Source: Pseudomonas sp. RIT-PI-S
Lineage (GTDB): Bacteria > Pseudomonadota > Gammaproteobacteria > Pseudomonadales > Pseudomonadaceae
NCBI RefSeq assembly: GCF_025642975.1
Contig: NZ_JANZKJ010000009.1
Span: 124,001-188,000 of the forward strand
DNA length: 64,000 bases
Direction: 5' to 3'
Part shown: piece by piece, positions 45,333 through 53,548 of the stretch
Position numbering within the stretch: the stretch's first letter is position 1
Layout of the letters: every line of letters starts with the position of its first letter
Notes under the pieces: generated by a model
The model's input: only the letters and a program-made list of their open reading frames with translations
Database searches by the model: none
Told to the model about the DNA's origin: nothing
Made by a program: the position numbers and the translations under genes

Positions 45333-45360
45333 CCTGCGAACCGGGGTTCTGTTTCGCAGG
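45333..45360. repeat. REP-like hairpin after the GH5 gene
   Basis: CCTGCGAA (45333-45340) pairs with TTCGCAGG (45353-45360) around a 12-base loop, shortly after the GH5 stop. Flanking bases (cccgcttctcc) resemble the REP tail. Possible transcript end. Confidence 0.55.
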
Positions 45361-45501
45361 CTGCCCCGCTTCTCCTGGCCCCACGTGCCTGCGTGAAACA
45401 GCGCTTGAGCTCCGCTCGGCGAACGCATAACGTCTTGCTCCGTACGGATGGCAGGCGCAGCGCCTCGCCTCCTTTTTCAGGCGCGTGCCAACGAGCTATC
45501 C

Positions 45502-46275
45502 ATGATCGACTTTCACAACGTGACCGCCTTCCAGCAACAGACCCGCGTGCTGGATGGTTTTTCGCTGCACATCGGCGTCGGCGAGAAAGTGGCCGTCCTC
45601 GGCCCCAATGGGGCCGGCAAGAGCACCCTGCTCAAGCTGATCACCCGCGAGCTGTATCCGCTGGACCGCGAAGGCAGCCACCTGAAGCTGTTTGGTCTCA
45701 GCAACGTCAACCTCTGGGACCTGCGCAGCCGCCTGGGCTTCATTTCCCAAGACCTGCAGGACGACTACACGCCCTATACCGAAGCCCTGGCCGTGGTGGT
45801 GTCCGGCTTCTTCGGTGCCATCGGGGCCCACGGCCACCTGCAGCCCACCGAGGAGCAACTGGCCCAGGCCAGGGCGTTGCTGGCCGTGGTGGAAATGGCA
45901 GGGCATGAGCGAACCATGTTCCAGCGCCTTTCCACCGGGCAGAAGCGCCGGCTGTTGCTGGCTCGCGCGCTGGTCCACCAGCCACGGGCGCTGATTCTCG
46001 ACGAACCGGCCAATGGCTTGGACATGGGTGCCAGCCTGGGCATGCTCAAGCTGCTGCGGCGCTTCTGCGGCGAGGACCGGGCGATGATCATCACCACCCA
46101 CCATATCGACGAGATCATCCCTGAGATCGACCGCGTGGTGCTGCTCGACCGGGGCCGTATCGTCGCCGATGGCCCCAAGGCCGAGGTGCTGACCAGCGCC
46201 GCGTTGTCCACCCTTTACCAGACCGACCTGCGCATCTCCGAGCAAGATGGCTGGTACCGTTGTTGGCACGCCTGA
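45502..46275 (+). CDS. Lone ABC-type ATP-binding protein
   Basis: 257 residues from the ATG at 45502 (an upstream ATG adds 18 unsupported residues). Walker A GPNGAGKST, Q-loop GFISQDLQDDYTPY, signature LSTGQKRRLLLARA (Thr instead of the usual Gly), Walker B ALILDEPANGLD and switch His in TTHHIDEI. The layout resembles the YlmA/ModF-like ATPases that stand apart from permeases. No membrane or binding-protein gene is nearby, so the partner and substrate are unknown. The quinone oxidoreductase follows after 43 bases. Confidence 0.83.
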   Translation: MIDFHNVTAFQQQTRVLDGFSLHIGVGEKVAVLGPNGAGKSTLLKLITRELYPLDREGSHLKLFGLSNVNLWDLRSRLGFISQDLQDDYTPYTEALAVVVSGFFGAIGAHGHLQPTEEQLAQARALLAVVEMAGHERTMFQRLSTGQKRRLLLARALVHQPRALILDEPANGLDMGASLGMLKLLRRFCGEDRAMIITTHHIDEIIPEIDRVVLLDRGRIVADGPKAEVLTSAALSTLYQTDLRISEQDGWYRCWHA

Positions 46276-46318
46276 ACCCGAATCCAAACCCAAGCCCAAG
46301 CGACTGGAGCCTCCTCTC

Positions 46319-47278
46319 ATGAAAGCCGCGATTGTCCATTCCTTTGACCACCCGCCGCGTTATGGCGACATCGATGCGCCGCAGGCGGCCGCTGGCGAGG
46401 TGCTGGTGCAGGTGCGCGCCGCTGCGCTGAGCCAACTGGTACGCGCCCAGGCCAGCGGCAAGCATTACAGCAGTGGCAAGACGCTGCCGGTGGTGCCCGG
46501 CGCCGACGGGGTGGGGGTGCTCGAAGATGGCACCCGGGTGTATTTCGCGTTTCCGCGGGCACCCATCGGGGCCATGGCCGAGACGGTAGCGGTACACGCG
46601 CGCAACTGCGTGGCGATACCCCAGGGTGTCGACGACATCACCGCCGCGGCCATCGCCAACCCCGGCATGTCGTCCTGGGCGGCCTTGCAGGAGCGGGCGC
46701 GCTTCCAGCCTGGGGAGCGCGTGTTGATCAACGGCGCTGCCGGTACTTCCGGCCGCTTAGCGATCCAGGTCGCCAAGCACCTCGGCGCGGCGCGGGTAGT
46801 CGCCACGGCCCGCAACCCAGCGGTAGAAGCGGAGCTCAAGGCCTTGGGCGCAGATGAGTTCATCTGCCTCGACCAACCGGCCGAGGCATTGACCGCTACC
46901 TTCCGCGAGCACCTCCTGGGCCAGGGCATCGAGGTTGTGCTCGACTACCTGTGGGGGCCGCCCGCGGCGTGCATCCTTGATGCGCTGGTCAGCCACGGCA
47001 GCAGCGAGGCAGCGCCACGCGTGCGTTTCGTCAATATTGGTTCGCTGGCCGGGGCAAGCCTGCCGTTGACCCCTGGGGCGCTACGCAGCTCGGGCCTGGA
47101 ACTGCTCGGCAGCGGCTTGGGCAGCGTTTCCCACGAGGGCTTGGTCAGGGTAGTGGGCCAGCTGCTGAGCGCGATAGGCCCAGCCGGGTTGAAGGTAGAA
47201 GCGCAGGCCGTGCCGCTCAGCGAAGTCGAGACGGCATGGCAGGGGAGCGCGGCGGAGCGCATTGTGTTCACGCTATGA
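46319..47278 (+). CDS. Zinc-independent quinone oxidoreductase/alcohol dehydrogenase family (MDR)
   Basis: 319 residues from the ATG at 46319; earlier in-frame codons lie in the end of the ABC gene. GroES-like N-terminus (MKAAIVHSFDHPPRYGDIDA, VRAAALSQLVRAQASGKHY) and a Rossmann domain with VLINGAAGTSGRLAIQVAKH. No catalytic-zinc Cys/His set or structural zinc cysteines are visible, so NADPH-dependent quinone or enone reduction is more likely than alcohol oxidation. Its stop overlaps the next start (ATGA). Confidence 0.84.
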   Translation: MKAAIVHSFDHPPRYGDIDAPQAAAGEVLVQVRAAALSQLVRAQASGKHYSSGKTLPVVPGADGVGVLEDGTRVYFAFPRAPIGAMAETVAVHARNCVAIPQGVDDITAAAIANPGMSSWAALQERARFQPGERVLINGAAGTSGRLAIQVAKHLGAARVVATARNPAVEAELKALGADEFICLDQPAEALTATFREHLLGQGIEVVLDYLWGPPAACILDALVSHGSSEAAPRVRFVNIGSLAGASLPLTPGALRSSGLELLGSGLGSVSHEGLVRVVGQLLSAIGPAGLKVEAQAVPLSEVETAWQGSAAERIVFTL

Positions 47279-47814
47279 CGGCGCACCAGGGCTCCACCGA
47301 AGCACGGCCTCTGTTGATGGTCTTCAGCGGCCTGCCCGGCACCGGCAAAACCACGCTGGCCCGCCAGCTCGCGCTCGACCTCGGCGCGCTGTACCTGCGC
47401 ATCGATACCATCGAGCAGGCGATCCGGAATTCGGGAGCGCTGGCTGGGGACGTTGGGCGCAGCGGTTACTTCGTCGCCAATGAGCTGGCGTCGAACAATC
47501 TTCGGCTTGGCAACACGGTTGTAGTGGACGGTGTAAACCCCGTAACGGCGAGCCGCCAGGCCTGGTGCGACGTCGCCGAGCGTTCTGGCGCCTCGCTGAT
47601 GAATGTCCAGGTGGTGTGCTCGGATGCACGCGAACATCAGCGCCGGGTCGAGGCCCGGGCGGGGGATATCGCCGGGTTGGTGCCTCCGGATTGGGGGTCT
47701 GTGCTCAACCACGAATACGAACCCTGGAGTACGCCTCCCTTCACGGTCGATACCGCGTCAGCTTCGGCGCAAGAGGCCGTCGCAATGATCTTGCGGAAAG
47801 TAAAAACGTTCTAA
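47275..47814 (+). CDS. P-loop NTPase/kinase-like protein (AAA_33 type)
   Basis: 179 residues from the ATG that overlaps the preceding stop. Walker A GLPGTGKTT at about residues 18-26, followed by ALYLRIDTIEQAIRNSG and a VVVDGVNPVTASRQAW strand, the layout of small kinases related to gluconate kinase, chloramphenicol phosphotransferase and zeta toxin. No antitoxin-like gene is adjacent. Substrate unknown. Confidence 0.78.
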   Translation: MTAHQGSTEARPLLMVFSGLPGTGKTTLARQLALDLGALYLRIDTIEQAIRNSGALAGDVGRSGYFVANELASNNLRLGNTVVVDGVNPVTASRQAWCDVAERSGASLMNVQVVCSDAREHQRRVEARAGDIAGLVPPDWGSVLNHEYEPWSTPPFTVDTASASAQEAVAMILRKVKTF

Positions 47815-47954
47815 GCAAGTCACTAAAAGTTCAAGAGGTTGATATCGAAAAGCCTTCACTGAACTGTCGTTTCTGCGTCGCTTTTGCACTAAGGTGCGAC
47901 ACTTTTCCCTTACGGGCTCCCGCATCTTGGGCGTGGGGTGTTAGGTTCGAATGT

Positions 47955-47972
47955 TCTGATTAAGCAATCAGA
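47955..47972. promoter_or_regulatory. Inverted repeat upstream of the M20 peptidase
   Basis: TCTGATT-AAGC-AATCAGA is a perfect 7-base inverted repeat with a 4-base loop, 38 bases before the peptidase start, followed by TATTTCTT. It could be an operator or a weak terminator for the kinase gene upstream. Confidence 0.4.
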
Positions 47973-48010
47973 TATTTCTTACAACTGCCTACAAAGGAAT
48001 GCCCTTAGCA

Positions 48011-49750
48011 ATGGATTTTTCTCTTAAGCACCTGGCCGCGGCTACCCTGATGTTCGCCAGCCTTGCATCGTTCACCAGCGCGGCACAGGCCAATATCACC
48101 CCGCAACAAAGCGCGATCATTCTCAAAGCCTTCAATGACGCGTCGGTCACGGATTTCAGGCAGTTTCTCGGCCGCCTGGCCCAGAACGACATCGCCAAGG
48201 CCGACGACCTGGGCCCGGCAATCAGCACGTTCCTGGACAACAAGCCGCTGTCCGCCGAGCAGCAGAACGAAATCTATCGGCTGTTGGGCCTTTATGCACG
48301 AGTGAAATACGGCAGCGCGGCCACCGAAACCTTGCGTGAGCTGGTGGCGATCCCGACGTTCCAGAAACCGGGCGTGCCTCAATATGAAAACCCGGAATTC
48401 CTCAAGATCGCCGAAAAAATCAAACAGCTCGCCGAAAGCTTCAACTTGAACTTCCGCAACATCGACAACCGCGTATTCGAAATCTCGCTCGACGGCACTG
48501 GCAAAGAACTCGTGGGCATTCATGCACATGCTGACGTGGTGCCAGTGACGCCGGAGAACTGGGTGCTCAAGGACGGCACCAAGCTGGACCCGTTCAAGGT
48601 CACCCTGATCGGCGACCGTATGTATGGGCGCGGCACCGAAGACGACAAGAACGGCATCGTGGTCGCGCTGTATGCCATGAAGGTCATTAAAGAAGAGAAA
48701 CTGCCGCTGGCGCGCAACTTCAAGTTGCTGGTGGATACCACCGAAGAAACCTCTGGCGATGCCATCCCGTATTACTTCGAGCACAACCCTACGCCGGACT
48801 ACAACCTGGCGCTGGATGGCGGTTATCCGGTAGTGATTGCTGAAAAAGGCTATGGCACCGTCATGGCCAGTTTCGCTCGCGCTAAAGCCCAAGGGCAGGG
48901 CGCGGAGATCACGTCGATGACCGGTGGCATGGCTACCAATCAGATTCCTTCGGCCTCGGTCGCTACCTTCGTCACCGACAAGCCCGCGGAGCTTGCCGCC
49001 AGCCTGCAAAAGGCCGGTGCCGACTATGCCAAGGCCAATGGTGGCAACTTCGAGGTCGCCGCGAAGGTGGATGGCAAAGATGTGAAGCTCACGGTTACCG
49101 GGGTGTCCGCCCACTCGTCCGAACCTGAAACGGGCGTTAACCCCGTGGCCCGGATGCTGGGCTTGATCGCCAGCCTCGATGGCAAGGTCGCGCTCAAGCA
49201 CAACTACATCACCGAAGCCGCCCGCTACGCCGATGACAACTGGAGCCTGGATTATCTGGGTAACAAGTTGGGCGTCGGTTTCGCCGATGACTTCATGGGC
49301 CCGCTGACGGCTTCCCCCACCTTCGTTGGCATGGACGACAAAGCGTTCAAGCTGGCGGTCAACTTGCGTGTGCCGAAGGGCAAGTCTCCGCAAGCGCTAA
49401 AGGCAGAAATCGCTGGCAAGCTGGAGGCCTGGAGCAAGAAGACGCATATCGCGCCAGCCCTGGACTACTCGATCGCCGAACCGATGTACCGCAACCCCGA
49501 GGGTGAGTGGGTCAAGGCGCTGCTTGACGTCGCCACCGAAAACCTCGGCATGGAGCACAAGTTCGGCACCTCGGCGGGCGCCACGTCGGTCCACGAACTG
49601 CCCAATGGCGTACAGTTCGGCCTAGCCAAACCCGATGTGAAATACACCGGCCACACCGACAACGAGTTCAAGACCACCGAGCAGTTCTTGCTGGACCTGC
49701 AGATCGTTACCGAAATGATGGTGCGTGTGGGGCAGTTGCCGAAGCTCTGA
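48011..49750 (+). CDS. Exported M20/M25/M40 metallopeptidase (dipeptidase-like)
   Basis: 579 residues from the ATG at 48011. An ATG at 47999 is possible but sits on top of the AAGGA that serves as ribosome binding site. Signal peptide MDFSLKHLAAATLMFASLAS ending in SAAQA|N. Zinc-site motifs of the family: GIHAHADVVPV, GRGTEDDKNG, DTTEETSGD and the dimerisation-domain His in GVSAHSSEPETG. Periplasmic location is inferred. The combination resembles PepV-type dipeptidases; substrate not determined. Confidence 0.87.
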   Translation: MDFSLKHLAAATLMFASLASFTSAAQANITPQQSAIILKAFNDASVTDFRQFLGRLAQNDIAKADDLGPAISTFLDNKPLSAEQQNEIYRLLGLYARVKYGSAATETLRELVAIPTFQKPGVPQYENPEFLKIAEKIKQLAESFNLNFRNIDNRVFEISLDGTGKELVGIHAHADVVPVTPENWVLKDGTKLDPFKVTLIGDRMYGRGTEDDKNGIVVALYAMKVIKEEKLPLARNFKLLVDTTEETSGDAIPYYFEHNPTPDYNLALDGGYPVVIAEKGYGTVMASFARAKAQGQGAEITSMTGGMATNQIPSASVATFVTDKPAELAASLQKAGADYAKANGGNFEVAAKVDGKDVKLTVTGVSAHSSEPETGVNPVARMLGLIASLDGKVALKHNYITEAARYADDNWSLDYLGNKLGVGFADDFMGPLTASPTFVGMDDKAFKLAVNLRVPKGKSPQALKAEIAGKLEAWSKKTHIAPALDYSIAEPMYRNPEGEWVKALLDVATENLGMEHKFGTSAGATSVHELPNGVQFGLAKPDVKYTGHTDNEFKTTEQFLLDLQIVTEMMVRVGQLPKL

Positions 49751-49831
49751 TCCACCGTCCTGGCCCGCTGCACCAGCGGGCCAGGCTCTGTAGCATCGGG
49801 CGGCGGGCTCGCTCCCGAGTGGAGGGCAACC

Positions 49832-50695
49832 ATGTTCGAGCACTTCAAGCTGGAGAGGGTCGAGTTACCCGAAGCGACCCTGCGGGTTCGTCATGGCGGT
49901 TCGGGCCCGCCGTTGCTGCTGTTGCACGGGCACCCTCGAACCCATACCACCTGGCACAGGGTGGCGCCGATACTCGCTGAGCGCTTCACCGTGGTGTGCC
50001 CCGATCTCAGAGGCTTTGGCCAGTCCAGCAAACCAGCGGACCCCCACGACCACGAAGCCTCTTCTAAGCGTGCCAAGGCACGCGACTGCATCGCTCTGAT
50101 GGAACATTTCGGGTTCGATCGATTCTCTCTGGCAGGCCATGACCGCGGCAGCTACACCGCCTTTCGTACGGCCATGGACTATCCCTCACGGGTAATCAAG
50201 CTGGCGTTGCTGGATGCCGTGCCCATACTCGAAGCGCTGGAGCGGTGTGACGCGCAGTTTGCCGCACGCTGGTGGCACTGGTTCTTCTTCGCACAACCCG
50301 ACAAGCCGGAGCGCGCGATACTGGCAGATCCCACGGCGTGGTATGGCGGGTCGAGACAAACCATGGGCGAAGAAAACTACGCCGATTTTCAAACGGCGAT
50401 CCATGATCCGGACACCGTCAAGGGCATGCTCGGTGATTACCGCGCCGGCATCGCCGTGGACCCCTCGCACGATCGAGCTGATCGGAGCGCTGGGCGTAAA
50501 CTCCAGTGCCCGGTGCACATTGCCTGGTCCCTCAGAGATGACCTGCAAAGCTTGTATGGCGACGTGCTAGCGGTGTGGCAACCCTGGGCGGAGCAAGTGG
50601 TAACGGGCATGGGGATCGATAGCGGGCACCATATGGCTGAAGAGGCTCCGGTGGAGTTGGCGAGAATGTTGCGGGAATTCTTTTTGAGAGATTAA
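49832..50695 (+). CDS. Alpha/beta hydrolase resembling haloacetate dehalogenase
   Basis: 287 residues. Oxyanion loop LLLHGHPRTHTTWH, DLRGFGQSSKP, nucleophile Asp104 in AGHDRGSYTAFR, HWFFFAQPDKPERAIL (His149-Trp150) and catalytic His266 in DSGHHMAEEAP. This arrangement is that of fluoroacetate/haloacetate dehalogenases and related epoxide hydrolases. Characterised defluorinases carry HDRGxR, with two arginines gripping the carboxylate; here the second is Tyr108. Substrate therefore uncertain. Stands alone; AGGGCAACC precedes the ATG. Confidence 0.82.
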   Translation: MFEHFKLERVELPEATLRVRHGGSGPPLLLLHGHPRTHTTWHRVAPILAERFTVVCPDLRGFGQSSKPADPHDHEASSKRAKARDCIALMEHFGFDRFSLAGHDRGSYTAFRTAMDYPSRVIKLALLDAVPILEALERCDAQFAARWWHWFFFAQPDKPERAILADPTAWYGGSRQTMGEENYADFQTAIHDPDTVKGMLGDYRAGIAVDPSHDRADRSAGRKLQCPVHIAWSLRDDLQSLYGDVLAVWQPWAEQVVTGMGIDSGHHMAEEAPVELARMLREFFLRD

Positions 50696-50790
50696 AACCA
50701 GTTCCGGCGCCTGCGACGCTTCGGCCTTATCACTGGCTGGTTCACATGGCTGCGCAAAACCACCCACTCGGCATCAGGCGTTCGATGTTT

Positions 50791-51756
50791 TCAATGTGGC
50801 TGTGGCGTTGTTTCCCGGCCCTGGCCCTGCCGCAAGTTGGATTGCGCCCATTGTTCTGTGTTGGTCACGGGTAATCCATGGACAGCGTTGAATGTGTTGG
50901 CCACATCCCACGCCACACCCCGGCCCATAGCGAACACTGCCCGGTATTTGCACAGATTGTCCTCAGGCATCTGCTCTAGGTCTGCCAGCAACTGCTGCAC
51001 GCTAAGCTCTCGGCGCTCGATGTTCCGCCCGATCACTCGTTCGACCAGGTCAGCCAGCGCGCCGTAGGTGAGGGTGTCACCCGCCGTGTATACGACCTGA
51101 TCGATCAGGCGCGGGCTGTGCAGCACGATGGCGGCGGTGAGCGTGCCAATGTCTTGCGCTGTTGTCACGGTAACCCTGGTTTCAAAGCTGCCCAGCGCAT
51201 TGACCTGGCCGGCGTTTAGGTCAACGACTCCGAACGCTGGATCGAACAGGAAGCTGGTGAACATACCGGTGGAGATAATTACCCATTCGGTTCGGGATTG
51301 AGCACGCAACAAGTCGCGAACATCCAGCTGCTCGTCAAACAGGTCTTGAGGGCTACCACGGCCAATCAGGTCGTAGTCAACGCCGAACTGCCATGGAATG
51401 TAGCGGTTGACACCCGCCGTTAGCGCAGCCTCAGCCAACTTACGCTGAGTGCCGCGGCCTGCCGCAAACCCAACGCAGCTGATCACCGTGTCGAAGCGTC
51501 CCAGCACCGCAGCGAGCTCTTCCACGGAGGCTTCGGTAATGTCGGCTGTTTCAATAGCGATGCCTAGCCTGCTGATAGAGTGGATTTCTTGTTGTTTTTC
51601 CATGGACGAACTTTGCACAGTGGCTTGGCGCAGAAGTACGGTAATGCTCGCCGATTCAGTTGATAGGGCGGCCAGCCCTTGCAGCACGGCAAGCCCCAGT
51701 TCGCCGGCCCCCAATACCAGAATGCGTTGTTTGACGTTTGAAATAGCAGCTTGCAT
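50791..51756 (-). CDS. NmrA-like NAD(P)-binding protein (aromatic alcohol reductase/isoflavone-reductase type)
   Basis: 321 residues. The N-terminal nucleotide motif is RILVLGAGELGLAVLQGL. The fold continues with FDTVISCVGFAAGRGTQRKL, NRYIPWQFGVDYDLIGRG and TTAQDIGTLTAAIVLH, typical of atypical SDRs of the NmrA/PCBER group. Divergent from an HxlR-type regulator with only 47 bases between, a common arrangement in which the regulator controls the reductase. Confidence 0.84.
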   Translation of the reverse strand: MQAAISNVKQRILVLGAGELGLAVLQGLAALSTESASITVLLRQATVQSSSMEKQQEIHSISRLGIAIETADITEASVEELAAVLGRFDTVISCVGFAAGRGTQRKLAEAALTAGVNRYIPWQFGVDYDLIGRGSPQDLFDEQLDVRDLLRAQSRTEWVIISTGMFTSFLFDPAFGVVDLNAGQVNALGSFETRVTVTTAQDIGTLTAAIVLHSPRLIDQVVYTAGDTLTYGALADLVERVIGRNIERRELSVQQLLADLEQMPEDNLCKYRAVFAMGRGVAWDVANTFNAVHGLPVTNTEQWAQSNLRQGQGRETTPQPH

Positions 51757-51803
51757 GGTAAGCCTCTGTTTGACGTACTCAACTTGAAGCTAGGGATCTT
51801 GTC

Positions 51804-52259
51804 ATGGGCATCGATGCGCAAAAAGTAGGTACATCGGTGATACCGAGTGGTCTGGATGTTCAGGAAATCATTCGGCTTTCGCAGAATGCCTGTCGCGCGC
51901 TTAGCGAGGACGAGGATGGTCTCAAGCGCGATATCCTCGGGCATTCCGGTAATCGATGGTCACTGGGCGTGGTGCATGCGCTGGGCGTGAGCAGCCCCTT
52001 GCGCCACGCGGAGTTACGCCGCCGATTGCACGGTGTCACGCAACGCATGCTCACTCACACGCTGCGTCAGTTGGAGCGCGACGGGCTGATCTCTCGTCAC
52101 GATTTTGGCGAGAAGCCCTTGCGGGTGGAGTACGCGCTGACCGAACTTGGAATGGGATTATTAGTGCAGATGATTCCACTATGGACATGGGTGATCGAAC
52201 AGGCCGAGGGTTTCACGGAGGCGCGCAAACGGTATGACCAACAGTTAAAGGCCGGATAA
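51804..52259 (+). CDS. HxlR-family transcriptional regulator
   Basis: 151 residues. The MarR-like HxlR winged helix is clear: GNRWSLGVVHALG, LRHAELRRRLHGVTQRMLTH, TLRQLERDGLISRHDFGEKP and VEYALTELGMGLL. These proteins often sense reactive aldehydes or quinones and control adjacent oxidoreductases. Divergent from the NmrA-like gene. Confidence 0.9.
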   Translation: MGIDAQKVGTSVIPSGLDVQEIIRLSQNACRALSEDEDGLKRDILGHSGNRWSLGVVHALGVSSPLRHAELRRRLHGVTQRMLTHTLRQLERDGLISRHDFGEKPLRVEYALTELGMGLLVQMIPLWTWVIEQAEGFTEARKRYDQQLKAG

Positions 52260-52294
52260 CGTACTGCACTCTGATTCAGCCAATGCACGCAGCC

Positions 52295-53458
52295 TCACCG
52301 CCTGGCCCGTTCAACGGCCACCAACCCCACACTGGCTGCGAAGGTCATGCCCACCATGGGCCACGCACTGCCGTCGGACCATGCCCCGGTGATTGCGCTC
52401 GACAGGCATGTGAGCAGCATCTGCACGAAGAAGAACCCGCCAGACACCGTGCCGGCGATGGCGGGGAAGGGTTGCAGCACGGCCCATTGGCAAGCAGGGA
52501 TGATCAGGCCAACCGAGAACATCACCGGTGCCAACGCCACCAGCAGCAGCCATAGCCCGGCGCCCTGCGCTTGCAGGCAGAGCAGGGCGCTGCTGCCAGC
52601 CAGGTTGAGCACGCAGGCCAGGCCGAGCAGGCGCTCGATCGAACGGCCCGACGACAGCTTGGCGAAGGTCCGCGACCCTGCCACATAACCCAGCACCGTG
52701 AGCCCCAGCACCAGCGCGTAACCCCGCGGCGTCAGCCCTAGGCCCCGCTGCAGCAGCACGGAGGATTCGCTGATAAACGGGAAGTAACTGCAGTAGGCGA
52801 AGCCGATCACCAGCGAGTAGCGCCAGAACGCCCGGCTGCCGAGCATCTGCCGCCACGCCTGCCGCCCGCTGATGGCCGGGCCATGATCGAGGCGGGTTTC
52901 GGGCAGCCGCTGTCGGACCTGCCACAGCGTGAGCGCTCCGAGCAGCAACAGGCCGAGAAACAAGCCGCGCCACCCCAGCGACGGCAGCAGCAGGCTACCC
53001 AGCAACGGCGCAACGATCGGCGCGATGGCCATGGCGCTGGAAAGCGCCGACAGCAGCCGCACCTGCTCGTAGGGGGCAAAACGGTCGCGCACTACCACCC
53101 TGGCTACCAGCGGGCCGCAGCAGCCGCCCAGTGCTTGGAAGAAGCGCGCCGCGCAGAGGCTCCAAAGGTTGGGCGCCAGGGCACAGCCCAGGGTCGCCAG
53201 CAGGTACAGGCCAAGCCCGGCGAGCATCGTCGGTCGCCGCCCGAAGCGGTCGCAAAGGGTACCGGTGACCAGCATCGATACCGCGTACCCCGCCATGTAG
53301 AGCGTGAGGCTGGCTTGAACAGCCCCGGCCGGTACTTGCAGCTGTGCCGCCATGGCGGGCCAGGCCGGCAGGTACAGATCCAGCGCCACCCGGGGCAGGC
53401 ACACCAGCCCTACCAGCAACAGGGCCCAGTGGCGCAGGGTCGAGGGAGGGCGCGGCAT
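52295..53458 (-). CDS. MFS drug-efflux transporter, Bcr/CflA type
   Basis: 387 residues, twelve predicted helices. Early features: VGLVCLPRVALDLYLPAWPA and the loop motif GTLCDRFGRRPTML, then ARFFQALGGCCGPLVARVVV, the antiporter-type region of DHA1 exporters. Divergent from the MocR-type regulator with a 90-base shared region, suggesting control by it. Exported compound unknown. Confidence 0.88.
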   Translation of the reverse strand: MPRPPSTLRHWALLLVGLVCLPRVALDLYLPAWPAMAAQLQVPAGAVQASLTLYMAGYAVSMLVTGTLCDRFGRRPTMLAGLGLYLLATLGCALAPNLWSLCAARFFQALGGCCGPLVARVVVRDRFAPYEQVRLLSALSSAMAIAPIVAPLLGSLLLPSLGWRGLFLGLLLLGALTLWQVRQRLPETRLDHGPAISGRQAWRQMLGSRAFWRYSLVIGFAYCSYFPFISESSVLLQRGLGLTPRGYALVLGLTVLGYVAGSRTFAKLSSGRSIERLLGLACVLNLAGSSALLCLQAQGAGLWLLLVALAPVMFSVGLIIPACQWAVLQPFPAIAGTVSGGFFFVQMLLTCLSSAITGAWSDGSAWPMVGMTFAASVGLVAVERARR

Positions 53459-53548
53459 GGTAGTGCTCCGGATCAGGAAGATGCCGCAGCCTAAGGGGTT
53501 TGTGGTCTACTGCGCAGATCCATTTATAGCTGAACGGACTGGACCACT

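Noticed and set aside
47275..47814. Zeta-toxin of a toxin-antitoxin pair
   Set aside because: P-loop kinase fold is shared, but there is no antitoxin gene beside it and it is coupled to an oxidoreductase.
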